Shown here: positions 9,409 through 18,793 of the stretch, piece after piece
Layout: each line of letters opens with the position of its first letter
Numbering within the stretch: position 1 is the stretch's first letter
Assembly (NCBI GenBank): GCA_945870175.1
Contig: CAMBRJ010000003.1
Location: forward strand, 1-34,586
Length of the DNA stretch: 34,586 bases
Source: Gemmatimonas phototrophica
GTDB taxonomy: Bacteria; Gemmatimonadota; Gemmatimonadetes; Gemmatimonadales; Gemmatimonadaceae
Direction of reading: 5' to 3'
Notes under the pieces: model-generated
What the model was told of the DNA's origin: nothing
What the model saw: only the letters and a program-made list of their open reading frames with translations
Database searches by the model: none
Translations under genes and position numbers: made by a program

Positions 9409-11757
9409 ATGACAATCGAAGTCTGGGGCGACGTCGCCGAAGCAATCAAGGTGTTCGCGGAGGGCCTCACCCCCGCCGCGACACTGGACGGCTTGCCCAC
9501 GCAGGTGGTCGTCCTGGATCCGAGCGGAACGATCCAGTACGTCAACGACGCGTGGCTGCGGTTCGGTTCGAGCAATGCCGGGCAGAGTAGCGCCATCGGG
9601 GTCGGCCAGAACTACCTGGCGGTCTGTGACGCCGCCACTGGCATGTTCTCCGATGAAGCGATCGCCGCGGCGAATGGCATCCGCGCCGTGCTTCGGGGTG
9701 ACCAGGTCGAGTTCTCGCTCGATTACCCCTGCCACGCTCCCGATCAGCATCGGTGGTTTCGGTTGCGCGCGGCACCGATCGTGTTGGGAGACACCATCGG
9801 CGCCGTCGTGATGCACGCGGACATCACCGGGACCGCGCTGGAGGCGGCGGCGCTCCGCAAAGCGGAGCACCTCGCCCGCGAGAGCGAACAGCGGCTGAAC
9901 TTCGCGCTCGAGGCGGCGCGCATCGGCGACTGGAATCTCGACCTCCGCACCAACGTCCTGCATCGCTCGTTGCGCTACGACCAGTGTTTCGGGTACGACG
10001 CCTTGCTTCCGGAATGGTGCTACGAGACGTTCCTGGCGCACATCGATACGGCCGACCGCGACCGCGTGGATGCGCACTTCAAGCGAGCGCTTTCCAGGAA
10101 CGGAGACTTTAGCGAAGAGTTCCAAGCCATCTGGCCAGACGGATCGCACCACTGGCTCTGGTCGCGGGGGAGCGTGTACTTCGACGAGGGCGGCGAGCCC
10201 CTTCGCATGGCCGGCATCATCCTCGACATCACCGCGCGCAAGCAGGCCGAGATCGAGACGGAGCGCCTGGCGAGCATTGTCGCATCCTCCGACGACGCGA
10301 TCATTGGCCTGCACCTAAACAGCACGATCACGAGCTGGAACCGCGGCGCCCAGAAGATTTTCGGCCATACGGCCGCGGATATGGTCGGCGCCTCGATCAT
10401 GCAGATCATTCCGTCGGATCGACAGGCTGACGAGACACGGCGCTTGGAGAGCGTCGCGCGCGGCGAGGGCGTGGAGCGCCTTGAGACGATCCGGATGACC
10501 AAGGACGGACGACGCATCGAGGTCTCGTTCACCCTGTCGCCGATCCGGAATGCGAACGGCGTCGTGATCGGCATTTCGAAAGTGGCGCGCGACATTTCAG
10601 AGCAAAAGCGGCTCGAGCAGCATTTTCTGCGCGCGCAGCGCCTCGAGAGCATCGGCACGCTGGCCGGCGGCATCGCACACGATCTGAACAACGTGCTCAC
10701 GCCGATCATGCTGTCGCTCGAACTCCTGAGGATGTCGTCTCCCGACCAAGAGAATCAGGAACTGATCAGCGTGATCGATGGGAGCGCGCGCCGAGGGTCC
10801 GAGATGGTCCGGCAGGTGCTCTCCTTTGCACGCGGGGTGAAAGGACAGCGTCTCGAGATCGACGTCGAGCATCTGATCCTCGAGGTGCAGAAGATCACGA
10901 AGGATACGTTCCTCAAGCACATTGCCATCCGGACCGACGTGCCGGCCAACGCGTGGCGCATAATTGGTGATGCGACGCAACTGCATCAGGTACTGCTCAA
11001 CTTGTGCGTGAATGCCCGTGACGCGATGCCCAACGGCGGTCAGCTCGTCATGGCGGCCGAGAACGTCACACTCGATGCGCACGATGCCGACGTCGATATC
11101 GACGCGAAAGCCGGGGCGTACGTCGTGCTACGGGTCGAGGACAGCGGCACCGGTATGTCCGCCGACGTGCTCGATCGCATCTTCGACCCCTTCTTCACGA
11201 CGAAGCGAGTCGGCCATGGCACCGGCCTCGGGCTGTCGACGTCGATGGGGATCGTGAGGAGCCACGGCGGCTTCATACGCGTGTACAGCGAACCGGGATT
11301 GGGCTCGAAGTTCAACGTCTACCTTCCGGCGCGCGCCGCAACCTCAGTCGACGTCGGCGCGTCCGCGTCCGCGTCCGAGCTTCCCCGGGGTCACGGTGAA
11401 CTGGTGCTGGTCGTGGACGATGAACCGGCGGTCCGACAGATCACGCAGCTGACACTCGAAGCGTTTGGCTATCGCGTACTGGTGGCGGTGGACGGCACGG
11501 ATGCCGTCGCGGTGTACGCGCGACGCGGCGACGAGATTGCGGTCGTGCTCACCGACATGATGATGCCGGTGATGGACGGACCGGCCACGATTCGTGAGCT
11601 GCGCAAGATGAATCCAGCCGTGCGCATCATCGCGGCGAGTGGACTCGACGCCAACGCACACGGCGTAGGACTCGACATTGCACACTTCTTGCCGAAACCC
11701 TACGCCGCCGATCGCTTGCTTACGACGCTTCGAGACGCGCTCGCCGTGCGCGCGTAA
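9409..11757 (+). CDS. Soluble multi-PAS hybrid sensor histidine kinase with C-terminal receiver domain
   Basis: PAS-like segments with DITARKQAE and DISEQKRLEQ; H-box GTLAGGIAHDLNNVLTPI; ATPase EDSGTGMSADVLDRIFDPFFTTK and GTGLGLS; REC VLVVDDEPAVRQI...VLTDMMMPVMDG. Confidence 0.95.
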   Translation: MTIEVWGDVAEAIKVFAEGLTPAATLDGLPTQVVVLDPSGTIQYVNDAWLRFGSSNAGQSSAIGVGQNYLAVCDAATGMFSDEAIAAANGIRAVLRGDQVEFSLDYPCHAPDQHRWFRLRAAPIVLGDTIGAVVMHADITGTALEAAALRKAEHLARESEQRLNFALEAARIGDWNLDLRTNVLHRSLRYDQCFGYDALLPEWCYETFLAHIDTADRDRVDAHFKRALSRNGDFSEEFQAIWPDGSHHWLWSRGSVYFDEGGEPLRMAGIILDITARKQAEIETERLASIVASSDDAIIGLHLNSTITSWNRGAQKIFGHTAADMVGASIMQIIPSDRQADETRRLESVARGEGVERLETIRMTKDGRRIEVSFTLSPIRNANGVVIGISKVARDISEQKRLEQHFLRAQRLESIGTLAGGIAHDLNNVLTPIMLSLELLRMSSPDQENQELISVIDGSARRGSEMVRQVLSFARGVKGQRLEIDVEHLILEVQKITKDTFLKHIAIRTDVPANAWRIIGDATQLHQVLLNLCVNARDAMPNGGQLVMAAENVTLDAHDADVDIDAKAGAYVVLRVEDSGTGMSADVLDRIFDPFFTTKRVGHGTGLGLSTSMGIVRSHGGFIRVYSEPGLGSKFNVYLPARAATSVDVGASASASELPRGHGELVLVVDDEPAVRQITQLTLEAFGYRVLVAVDGTDAVAVYARRGDEIAVVLTDMMMPVMDGPATIRELRKMNPAVRIIAASGLDANAHGVGLDIAHFLPKPYAADRLLTTLRDALAVRA

Positions 11758-11766
11758 CCAGGCGGC

Positions 11767-12192
11767 TTACGCCGTCTTGTGCTTGGCCAGGCGCGGGAAC
11801 CAGTTCAACAGCTTCACCGCGGCCACGATCTCGGGGCGCAGCGTCCAACGCGTTTGCGGTGCTTCCGCGCCGCCTTCGGCGAACGTGGCGAACACCGACG
11901 CCTGCGGTTCCTTGGGCGGCACGGTGTACAGCAGACGTCCGGCCAACTTCGCGCCGAACCGGCCGTAGTTGAGATTCACGGCGCCCGGCTTCTCAAAGCC
12001 AGCGGCCTCCGCGAGTTCGACGGTCGTGAGCGTGTAATCGGGGGCCAGGCAATGCGCGCGAAGCATGCTCCACTGCGCATCAGAAATCGTATTGGCGACG
12101 TACAGCAGTCGCAGCGCCTTGTGGTACTCGGTCGACGTCGGGATGGGCATCGGCGCCGGCGTCGGCGCGGGTGTGGCAGCAGCGGTGGTCAC
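11767..12192 (-). CDS. Hypothetical protein, possibly related to a domain found with HNH endonucleases
   Basis: AGGAGA 7 nt before GTG 12192; SDAQWSMLRAHCLAPDYTLTTVELAEAAGFEKPGAVNLNYGRFGAKLAGRL is reminiscent of HNH-associated domains; Pro/Ala/Thr-rich N-terminus. Confidence 0.55.
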   Translation of the reverse strand: MTTAAATPAPTPAPMPIPTSTEYHKALRLLYVANTISDAQWSMLRAHCLAPDYTLTTVELAEAAGFEKPGAVNLNYGRFGAKLAGRLLYTVPPKEPQASVFATFAEGGAEAPQTRWTLRPEIVAAVKLLNWFPRLAKHKTA

Positions 12193-12353
12193 AAGCAAAT
12201 CTCCTGAAAGAGAGCACAGCCGCGCGCAGGAGATCGCCGCCGTCACATCGCACACATCACGTCAAAACGCCGACGGACGGGGGTGTCCAACCAAGTCCTC
12301 ACCTTTGGAACATCCCTTGAATACCGCTGGGGCGCAACGGGCGAGGGGCGAAT

Positions 12354-12378
12354 CGCGCGCGGTTTCTCTCCGCGCGCG
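12354..12378. terminator. GC-rich hairpin downstream of the M20-type peptidase gene, possible terminator
   Basis: CGCGCGCGG - TTTCTCT - CCGCGCGCG, perfect 9-bp stem with 7-nt loop in the intergenic gap; no clear U-tract. Confidence 0.4.
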
Positions 12379-12428
12379 TCACGCCACGTCGTTTCTCGTC
12401 ACAATTATGCTGCTTTCAACCGCTCAGA

Positions 12429-13739
12429 TCACGGCACGATCTTGGCAGGCGGCACGATCTTGATGCCATCCGCGAAGGTGGCGGTGAGCAGATACAGCAG
12501 CTTGGTCGACGGCAGCGCGCTCGAGGCCAGCGCGAACTCGGTGAGCTGATGCGCGCCGCTGGCCTTCGAACCGCCAATGGCGATGCTGGGAATCTTGCGC
12601 ACCACGCCGGGATTGGCGTCGGTGGCGCCCGTCGCCACGGCTTCGGAAGCGCCGGGCATGCCCGGGGTCATGCCGAGTGCACGATTGATGTCGACCGCGG
12701 TCTGCACGAGGGGATGCGCGCGCGCGCCTTCCAGCTGCTTCTCGGTACCGCCGGCGCCGCTCTTCTGCTCGATCTCGATCTTGAGTCCCACCTTCTGCTC
12801 GGCCGCCACTTCCTGCGTGATGCGCGTGATCATGCGATCGAGCGAGTCGAGGAGCACCGGATCCGAGCTGCGCAGGTCCACGGTGAAGTACAGCTCCTGC
12901 GGGACGGCGTTGAAAATGCTGCCTCCATGGATCTGACCGATGTTCATCACCGCGCCATTGGGCAGCGCATCGAACTGCAGCTGATACAGTCGATCGATGG
13001 CCTTCGCCACCGCCTTCACCGGCGTCGGGATACCACGCGATGACAACGTGTGTGCACCGGGATGCGTGAACACGAACTTGGTCCAGTAAATGCCGAGCGC
13101 GCCGTAGGACACGCTGCCGTACGCGCCATCGGGCACAATGAGCAGGTCGGGCTTCGGGTTGTGCTCCAACCAATAGGCCATCCCCTTGAGGCCGAGTTCC
13201 TCCTGCACGGTGCCGATGAAAATGATGTCGCCGGTGCTGGTGAACTTGGTAGCGTTCATCACGCGCAACGTGGACAGCATGTTCGCCACTGACGCCGTGT
13301 TGTCACCGACGCCCGGCGCGAACAGCGTATCGCCGGAGCGACGCACCTTGGTGTTCGTTTCGGGCGGGAACACGATGTCGGTGTGCGCCGCGATCACGAT
13401 CGTGGGGCCGCCACCGGTGCCTTTGCGCACGCCGGTCACATTGCCGATGGAATCGACGGACACCTTGAGGCCTTCTTTCTCGAACACCGACTTCACATAG
13501 GCGCCGCGCTGCTGCTCGAGTCGCGACTTGCCGGGCATTTCGGCAATACGGATCCACTCGTCGACCTGACTCGGGAAGCGCTGCTCGATCATCGCCATCG
13601 CCGACTTCACATCGGCGCGCTTGAGGAGCTCAGGATTCCAGCTGGTCGGATAGGTCTGCGCGGCCAAGGGCTGCACGAGTGGCGGCGACAACGACAACGC
13701 GGCGGTAACGACCGCGAGGACGGCAAAAGAGCGACGCAT
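12429..13739 (-). CDS. M20-family metallopeptidase, secreted
   Basis: Signal peptide MRRSFAVLAVVTAALSLSPPLVQPLAAQ; GGPTIVIAAHTDIVFP, GVGDNTASVANML, GTVQEELGLKGM. The longer frame upstream to 14294 overlaps the amidase and is non-coding. Confidence 0.85.
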   Translation of the reverse strand: MRRSFAVLAVVTAALSLSPPLVQPLAAQTYPTSWNPELLKRADVKSAMAMIEQRFPSQVDEWIRIAEMPGKSRLEQQRGAYVKSVFEKEGLKVSVDSIGNVTGVRKGTGGGPTIVIAAHTDIVFPPETNTKVRRSGDTLFAPGVGDNTASVANMLSTLRVMNATKFTSTGDIIFIGTVQEELGLKGMAYWLEHNPKPDLLIVPDGAYGSVSYGALGIYWTKFVFTHPGAHTLSSRGIPTPVKAVAKAIDRLYQLQFDALPNGAVMNIGQIHGGSIFNAVPQELYFTVDLRSSDPVLLDSLDRMITRITQEVAAEQKVGLKIEIEQKSGAGGTEKQLEGARAHPLVQTAVDINRALGMTPGMPGASEAVATGATDANPGVVRKIPSIAIGGSKASGAHQLTEFALASSALPSTKLLYLLTATFADGIKIVPPAKIVP

Positions 13740-13756
13740 GAGAGAAGAGGTAGGAG

Positions 13757-15532
13757 TTACGGAAAGAGCGGCGGACGCACGCGCTTCTTGGTGGCCTGCT
13801 CGAACGCGGACGCCAGCCCAACCAGGGTGGGCTCGCCGCATGCCGACGCGGTGAAGCTCACGCCGAACGGGGCGGGCTTGGGGGTGAAGCCCTCGGGAAA
13901 CGCTTGCGCGCCCTGTCCCGGCGCCACCGGCAGCAGGGCATACGGAACGGTAACGGTCGGATAACCGGGGCGCGCGCCGATGTTGGCGCTGCTGGTGCCA
14001 GGAAAGAGCAGGGCGTCGAGTTGGTGGGCCTTCATGGCCGCATCGATGCCGTTGGTGGCCGACAGCAGGATGTCCTTGCGACGGTCGGCCTCGTACCGCG
14101 CCCGGTCGGCCTGTACGTCCATCTCGTCGGAGATGTCGAGCAGCGCCTGTCCGTACTTGATCGCGCCGGCGCGCTGGTGCGCGATGTTCCACTGGCGCAG
14201 GCCGAGCAGATTCTTCACTGGTGCCCGGTCGCCCAGGAGCGTGAGCCACGTGTTGAAGTCGCGCTTCATGCCGTACTTGAACGCAATCGAGCAATCAGCG
14301 TCGCGCCCCTTGGCCTGTTCGAGGCCACTGCACGGATTCCAGTTCAGGAAGTTGTTGGCCGGCACCGGTTCCACGACACTCGGGATGTCGGCCGGATCGA
14401 CGATCACGGCGCCCTGCGCCTTGAGCACCGCGATGACCTCGTCCATGGCCGTCTTCTGCGCGGCCGTGAGCCCACCACGCGGCGTGCTGCTGCCCCCGGC
14501 CGGCGGAACGGTCGGCTCGTAGAAGAAGGCGCGAGGAATCCCGATGCGGGCGCCCTTGAGCTTGTCGGCGCCGAGAAAGGCGGTGTAGTCGTTGCGGGGC
14601 GGCGGCGTGCACACCGTGGTGGCGGCATCGTTGGCGTCGGGGGCGGTGCCCTCGAGCACGCCCAGCATGATGGCGGCGTCGCGCACGGTGCGGGTCATCG
14701 GTCCCGGCGTATCCTGATCGGCCGTAATCGGAATTACGCCATATCGGCTTACGCGTCCCACGGTGGGCTTGATGCCCACCAGGAAGTTTTGCTGGGCGGG
14801 GCTGAGAATCGAGCCCGACGTTTCGGTGCCGACGTTGCCGGCCCAGAAGCTCACGTTGGTGCCCACGCCGGAGCTGGAGCCGCCGGTGTTCATCACTGGG
14901 CGACCGTCGAAGAAGGCCTCGCGCGGATCGCGCCGCGGATCCCACGGATTCATGCCGTAGCCGGTGAGCCCCGTGTAGTTGCCGGGCATGCCGCTGGCGG
15001 TCCAGTTGGCGAGTTCGGTGAGCTGCGTCTTGGCGATGATGATCGCCCCGGCCGCCTTGAGGTGGCGCGTGATCGTGGCGTCGTAGTTCGGCATCAAGTC
15101 GGCGAAGGCCAGCGCGCCGCCCGATGTCGCCATCTCGATGGTCTGAATGTTGTCCTTGAGCGCGATCGGGATGCCGTGCAGTGGTCCACGAAGCCGTCCC
15201 GCGGCCCGCTCGCGGTCGAGCGAGTCGGCGATCGCCAGGGCCTGCGGGTTCACCGTGATCACGGCGTTCAGTTTGTCTTCGTACGTCGCGATGCGCGCGA
15301 GGTACTGCTGCACGATCTCGCGCGACGTGATCCGCTTCTGTTCCAGCGCGGTGCGCAGGTCGGCGAGACTGGTTTCGACCACGGAGATGGGCGCACCGGT
15401 TGGCGAGGCTGCTGGCGAGGCTGCGGGCCGGCGCTGCGCGCGTAGCGTGCTGGCCGCGACGGACATCGCGGCAACGACGAGGATGGTGCGAACAACGGTG
15501 GGACCCATCGGCAGCCTCTGCGTAGCGTGCAT
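13757..15532 (-). CDS. Amidase signature family protein, secreted
   Basis: LHGIPIALKDNIQT, NTGGSSSGVGTNVSFWAGNVGTETSGSILSPA, GIKPTVGRVSRYGVIPI, DTPGPMTRTVRDAAIML. ATG 15508 is an alternative start. Confidence 0.92.
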   Translation of the reverse strand: MHATQRLPMGPTVVRTILVVAAMSVAASTLRAQRRPAASPAASPTGAPISVVETSLADLRTALEQKRITSREIVQQYLARIATYEDKLNAVITVNPQALAIADSLDRERAAGRLRGPLHGIPIALKDNIQTIEMATSGGALAFADLMPNYDATITRHLKAAGAIIIAKTQLTELANWTASGMPGNYTGLTGYGMNPWDPRRDPREAFFDGRPVMNTGGSSSGVGTNVSFWAGNVGTETSGSILSPAQQNFLVGIKPTVGRVSRYGVIPITADQDTPGPMTRTVRDAAIMLGVLEGTAPDANDAATTVCTPPPRNDYTAFLGADKLKGARIGIPRAFFYEPTVPPAGGSSTPRGGLTAAQKTAMDEVIAVLKAQGAVIVDPADIPSVVEPVPANNFLNWNPCSGLEQAKGRDADCSIAFKYGMKRDFNTWLTLLGDRAPVKNLLGLRQWNIAHQRAGAIKYGQALLDISDEMDVQADRARYEADRRKDILLSATNGIDAAMKAHQLDALLFPGTSSANIGARPGYPTVTVPYALLPVAPGQGAQAFPEGFTPKPAPFGVSFTASACGEPTLVGLASAFEQATKKRVRPPLFP

Positions 15533-15644
15533 TCGGAACGCTCGATCTCGAAGAAGAAGGGACGCGCATGACCCGCGCCGTACAATGCCGCCATATGGCC
15601 TCGGCGGCAATGCGCGGAGTGATACGAACGAATTCCTCATCGCG

Positions 15645-16217
15645 TCAGTCAGCCCGCACGTCGAGGCCCATGGCCTGCACGAGCGACAGCGCCTGCTGCA
15701 TGTCGATGATCGCGCCCTTGAGACGAGCCACCGCCGGATCGAGCGAACTGAGGTCGCTGCCACGCAAATCGCAGTCGGTGAAGTCGGCCCCCCCGAAGTC
15801 GGCGCCCGACAGATCAGCGTCACGGATCGAGCCATCCTGACAGCGCACGCGAGAGAAGTCAGCCTCGCGTAACCGCGTGCCGCGCACGATCGCCCGCGTG
15901 AGGTCGGCACCGGACAACCCAACGTGCGACCAGTTGCCGCCGACCACCTGCATGAGGTCGAAGCTGCAGCGCACGAAATTGCTGCCCACAAACTTGCACT
16001 CGGTGAAGCGCGTATCGAAGAACGAGCAGCCGTTGAACGCGCAGTTCACAAACGCCGCGTCGGTGTGCACCGAACAGTTGAACGTGGCTCGCATGAACGT
16101 GCAGTCGGTGAACACCGCGCCGCGATTCACCACTTCGGTGCAGTCAAGGTCGGTGAACTTGACGCCGGTGTGGGTTTGCCCGGAGATGTCCTGTCCTTCC
16201 CAGTTGGGTTGCGCCAT
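15645..16217 (-). CDS. Pentapeptide-repeat protein
   Basis: A(D/N)LXX-type repeats: GAVFTDCTFMRATFNCSVHTDAAFVNCAFNGCSFFDTRFTECKFVGSNFVRCSF...DADLSGADFGGADFTDCDLRGSDL. Confidence 0.88.
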   Translation of the reverse strand: MAQPNWEGQDISGQTHTGVKFTDLDCTEVVNRGAVFTDCTFMRATFNCSVHTDAAFVNCAFNGCSFFDTRFTECKFVGSNFVRCSFDLMQVVGGNWSHVGLSGADLTRAIVRGTRLREADFSRVRCQDGSIRDADLSGADFGGADFTDCDLRGSDLSSLDPAVARLKGAIIDMQQALSLVQAMGLDVRAD

Positions 16218-16218
16218 C

Positions 16219-17472
16219 TCAGCGACTCCGACTGAACACCGCGCCGTGCGGAATGCCCGGACCGTTGCCACCGTGCGGCCAGGTCGTGTGTTCCATACGC
16301 ATGCCGAGTTCACGACTCCCCTCGGCGCGAAACCGCTGGTCGAGGGCCAGCGCACCGGTGGTCGCGTTGAAGGTGGCCAACAGCACGCGCGTCTTCATCG
16401 CCTGATATCCGGTGATGACCACGCGCCGGTGGTTCGGTTCGATGCCGATCCAGTGCGGCACGTCATCGGGCCCCAGTGTCACGCGGCTCACCTCGCGCGG
16501 ATGCGACGGATCGGACACGTCGAGACTCACTACCGCGCTCCACGCGGGCACCGTAATGAGATAGTACTTCCCCGCCAGCACGGGCACCGCGCAACTCGTA
16601 CCGGGCTTGCGGGGAAACGACGCCACCATGCGCGCACTCGGCGTTGCACTCGTCAATCCCTCCAGCAGGAACAGCCCGCAATTGAACGTCGACACCAGCA
16701 CCGTCTTGCCATCGCGCAACACACGAGGCTCGGCGCTGCGATAGCCCTCGAACTGTGGGCCATCGGGGAGCACGATGGTGTGTTGCAGCGACAAGTCCGA
16801 CAGGCGCCACAGCTGCACGTTGCGGGTGGAATCGCCCTTATCCATGTCCGTCGTGGTTACGACCACGCGATCGATGTCGTTCAAGATCGCGGCCGAGTAC
16901 GGGCGATCGCTGCGACTGGCCGGCGCACGATTGGCGGACGAGGATCGAACCAGCGTAGCGCGCGGCGTCAGCTCCACGAGTCCGCCCGGCGCCATGCCCG
17001 CGGAATCGTGCTGCATTTGGAACGTTGAGAGCAGGTTGCCATTCGGCAAACGCCAGAAGCTGTGCGGATGCATCAACCCCGCGACGTCACCAAACTGTTC
17101 GGCGACGCGCGGCGCGCGGGGATTCGTGAGGTCGAACACGAACGACTTTCCCGACCTGAATCCGTTCGCGAACAGCCGGCCATCAGCCGGCATGTCATGC
17201 TCGGTGTGATGCGGACCATTCGCGCGCCCCGGCACCGCCACCGTGGTAACTAAGGCGCCATAGCGCGCGGTCTTGGCATCGTCGCGAATGTCGTACACCG
17301 CCAGGAAGTCCGGTCCACTGCTGTCGGCCGACGCCGTCCACAGGTAGAGGTACTCGCTCGAGGCGGTCGGACGCGATGCGGCGCGACGTTGCGCGAGCAG
17401 CGGCGTCGCCGACGCGAGTCCGGCGACAACAAGCGCGAGAGCGTGAGCGAGAGCACGGCGGGAAATCAGCAT
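16219..17472 (-). CDS. Selenium-binding protein (SBP56)-like beta-propeller, secreted
   Basis: Signal peptide; GPHHTEHDMPADGRLFANGFRSGKSFVFDLTNP, MHPHSFWRLPNGNLLSTFQ, VDDVPHWIG-like segment. Stop lies 1 nt before the pentapeptide gene start. Confidence 0.7.
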   Translation of the reverse strand: MLISRRALAHALALVVAGLASATPLLAQRRAASRPTASSEYLYLWTASADSSGPDFLAVYDIRDDAKTARYGALVTTVAVPGRANGPHHTEHDMPADGRLFANGFRSGKSFVFDLTNPRAPRVAEQFGDVAGLMHPHSFWRLPNGNLLSTFQMQHDSAGMAPGGLVELTPRATLVRSSSANRAPASRSDRPYSAAILNDIDRVVVTTTDMDKGDSTRNVQLWRLSDLSLQHTIVLPDGPQFEGYRSAEPRVLRDGKTVLVSTFNCGLFLLEGLTSATPSARMVASFPRKPGTSCAVPVLAGKYYLITVPAWSAVVSLDVSDPSHPREVSRVTLGPDDVPHWIGIEPNHRRVVITGYQAMKTRVLLATFNATTGALALDQRFRAEGSRELGMRMEHTTWPHGGNGPGIPHGAVFSRSR

Positions 17473-17494
17473 CCGCTCATTCTACGGCCGCGAA

Positions 17495-17953
17495 TCAGAC
17501 CCGCAATGCCTTGGCGAGCACGCGGTCCAAGGCATTGGCGAATTGCTGTTTCTCGCGCGCGCCATACGTGCCATGCCCGCCGGTTTCCACGCCCGAGCCG
17601 CGCAGCCCTTCCATGAAGTTGCGCACCGACAGCCGCTCGCCGATGCTCTCCGCGGTGTATAGCTCGCCGCGCGGATCTATTACGTAGATGCGATTCGGCA
17701 CCAGAATGGCGGCCAGCGGAATATCGGCCGTGATCACGACATCGCCGGCCACGGCGTGCAATGCGATGTACGCATCGGCCACATCGGCGCCGCCATCGAC
17801 GCGCACCGCGGAGAGCTTGGCGTATCCCACGGGGAGTACGAGCCGCTGATTTGCGACGAGAATGGTCTCGAGCGCGAGACGATCGCAGGCCCGATAGCAC
17901 ACCTCCTTCACATCGCGCGGGGCGGCATCGGCGTCAAGCCAGAGGGTCGGCAT
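17495..17953 (-). CDS. YaiI/YqxD (UPF0178, DUF188) family protein
   Basis: MPTLWLDADAAPRDVKEVCYRACDRL...VDGGADVADAYIALHAVAGDVVITADIPLAAILV...RNFMEGLRGSG. Confidence 0.9.
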   Translation of the reverse strand: MPTLWLDADAAPRDVKEVCYRACDRLALETILVANQRLVLPVGYAKLSAVRVDGGADVADAYIALHAVAGDVVITADIPLAAILVPNRIYVIDPRGELYTAESIGERLSVRNFMEGLRGSGVETGGHGTYGAREKQQFANALDRVLAKALRV

Positions 17954-17976
17954 GCGCGACGTGTGGGAGGTCCGTG

Positions 17977-18159
17977 CTACTCAGCCGGGCGCGCGGCGAC
18001 AATTTCAGCCTTTTCGCGAAAGCTGAACGACTTACCGCACTGCGTGCAGATGTGATTCCCCGTGCGCTCGCCCAAGTCGTATTCCTTGGCAAAGGCGGGA
18101 TGATCGCAGGGCTTTCCGCCCCACTCCTGCTGGAGGGTATCGGCGCGCTTCTTCTGCAT
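17977..18159 (-). CDS. Small zinc-ribbon-like hypothetical protein (60 aa)
   Basis: MQKKRADTLQQEWGGKPCDHPAFAKEYDLGERTGNHICTQCGKSFSFREKAEIVAARPAE; CxxC plus a Cys/His pair. Confidence 0.65.
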   Translation of the reverse strand: MQKKRADTLQQEWGGKPCDHPAFAKEYDLGERTGNHICTQCGKSFSFREKAEIVAARPAE

Positions 18160-18248
18160 CGGGGCAAGCTGAGGGCGAAAATCGGTGACGGCTCGGTGAA
18201 CCGTGAAAGCTATCACCGTTCGAGCCGTATCGGTCGATTGGCGCGACC

Positions 18249-18428
18249 TTACGTGATCGCGGCGACGGTGACGGCGGCTTGCGCCGCCACCGCGGCCTGT
18301 GTCACGGTGGGATTGGTGCCGGCAAACACCACAAGGCCGTGGCCAAGCCCCTTGAGTTTCGTGCGCCACAGTTCCTCACCTGATGATGGGGAAGTGCATA
18401 GCCACGATCGACCAATAGTATCCCGCGA
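18249..18428 (-). pseudogene. Possible 3' coding remnant or in-frame extension downstream of the TfoX-like gene
   Basis: Same frame as the TfoX gene continues after its stop as SRDTIGRSWLCTSPSSGEELWRTKLKGLGHGLVVFAGTNPTVTQAAVAAQAAVTVAAIT*, with GC-rich wobble positions. Confidence 0.3.
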
Positions 18429-18770
18429 TCAACGTGTCCGTTCCGCCTTCTTCGCCGGCTTCGGCTTGGGCCTGGGCAACTCGGCCGCGGTCGCCCGCAT
18501 GAGTTCGGCGATCAGCCCTTGGTCCTCCAACTGCTCGGTGACCAGGAACTGCGGCTTCGCCCCGGGATACGGCAACCCTTCCGTCACCGTGCCCAGCAGC
18601 GCACGACCGGCCACCGTGGGCTTCACGAACAGCTGATTGTCGCACACCAGCGCGACCACCTTCTCGTCGACGTACAGCGCATACTCGCCGAACATCTTCT
18701 TGAACGTCACGGTACCCGCACCGTGCATCTGGTCGCGCACGTACTCCACGAAACTGAGATCCGAGGCCAT
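18429..18770 (-). CDS. TfoX/Sxy N-terminal domain-containing protein
   Basis: SFVEYVRDQMHGAGTVTFKKMFGEYALYVDEKVVALVCDNQLFVKPT; basic KPKPKPAKKAERTR tail. Confidence 0.88.
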   Translation of the reverse strand: MASDLSFVEYVRDQMHGAGTVTFKKMFGEYALYVDEKVVALVCDNQLFVKPTVAGRALLGTVTEGLPYPGAKPQFLVTEQLEDQGLIAELMRATAAELPRPKPKPAKKAERTR

Positions 18771-18793
18771 CGGTCGCTCCGGTTACGGGTGGG

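Noticed and set aside
13740-14294. N-terminal extension of the M20-type peptidase ORF to 14294
   Set aside because: Overlaps the amidase in another frame and is Arg-rich; MRRSFAVLAVVTAALS at 13739 is a proper signal peptide start.
13904-15445. 513-aa plus-strand ORF antisense to the amidase
   Set aside because: Arg/Gly/Val-rich shadow ORF; the minus strand carries full amidase signature motifs.
15588-15612. TGCCGCC...GGCGGCA inverted repeat between the pentapeptide and amidase genes
   Set aside because: Only 7 bp with a 10-nt loop and no U-tract; too weak to call a terminator or operator in GC-rich DNA.
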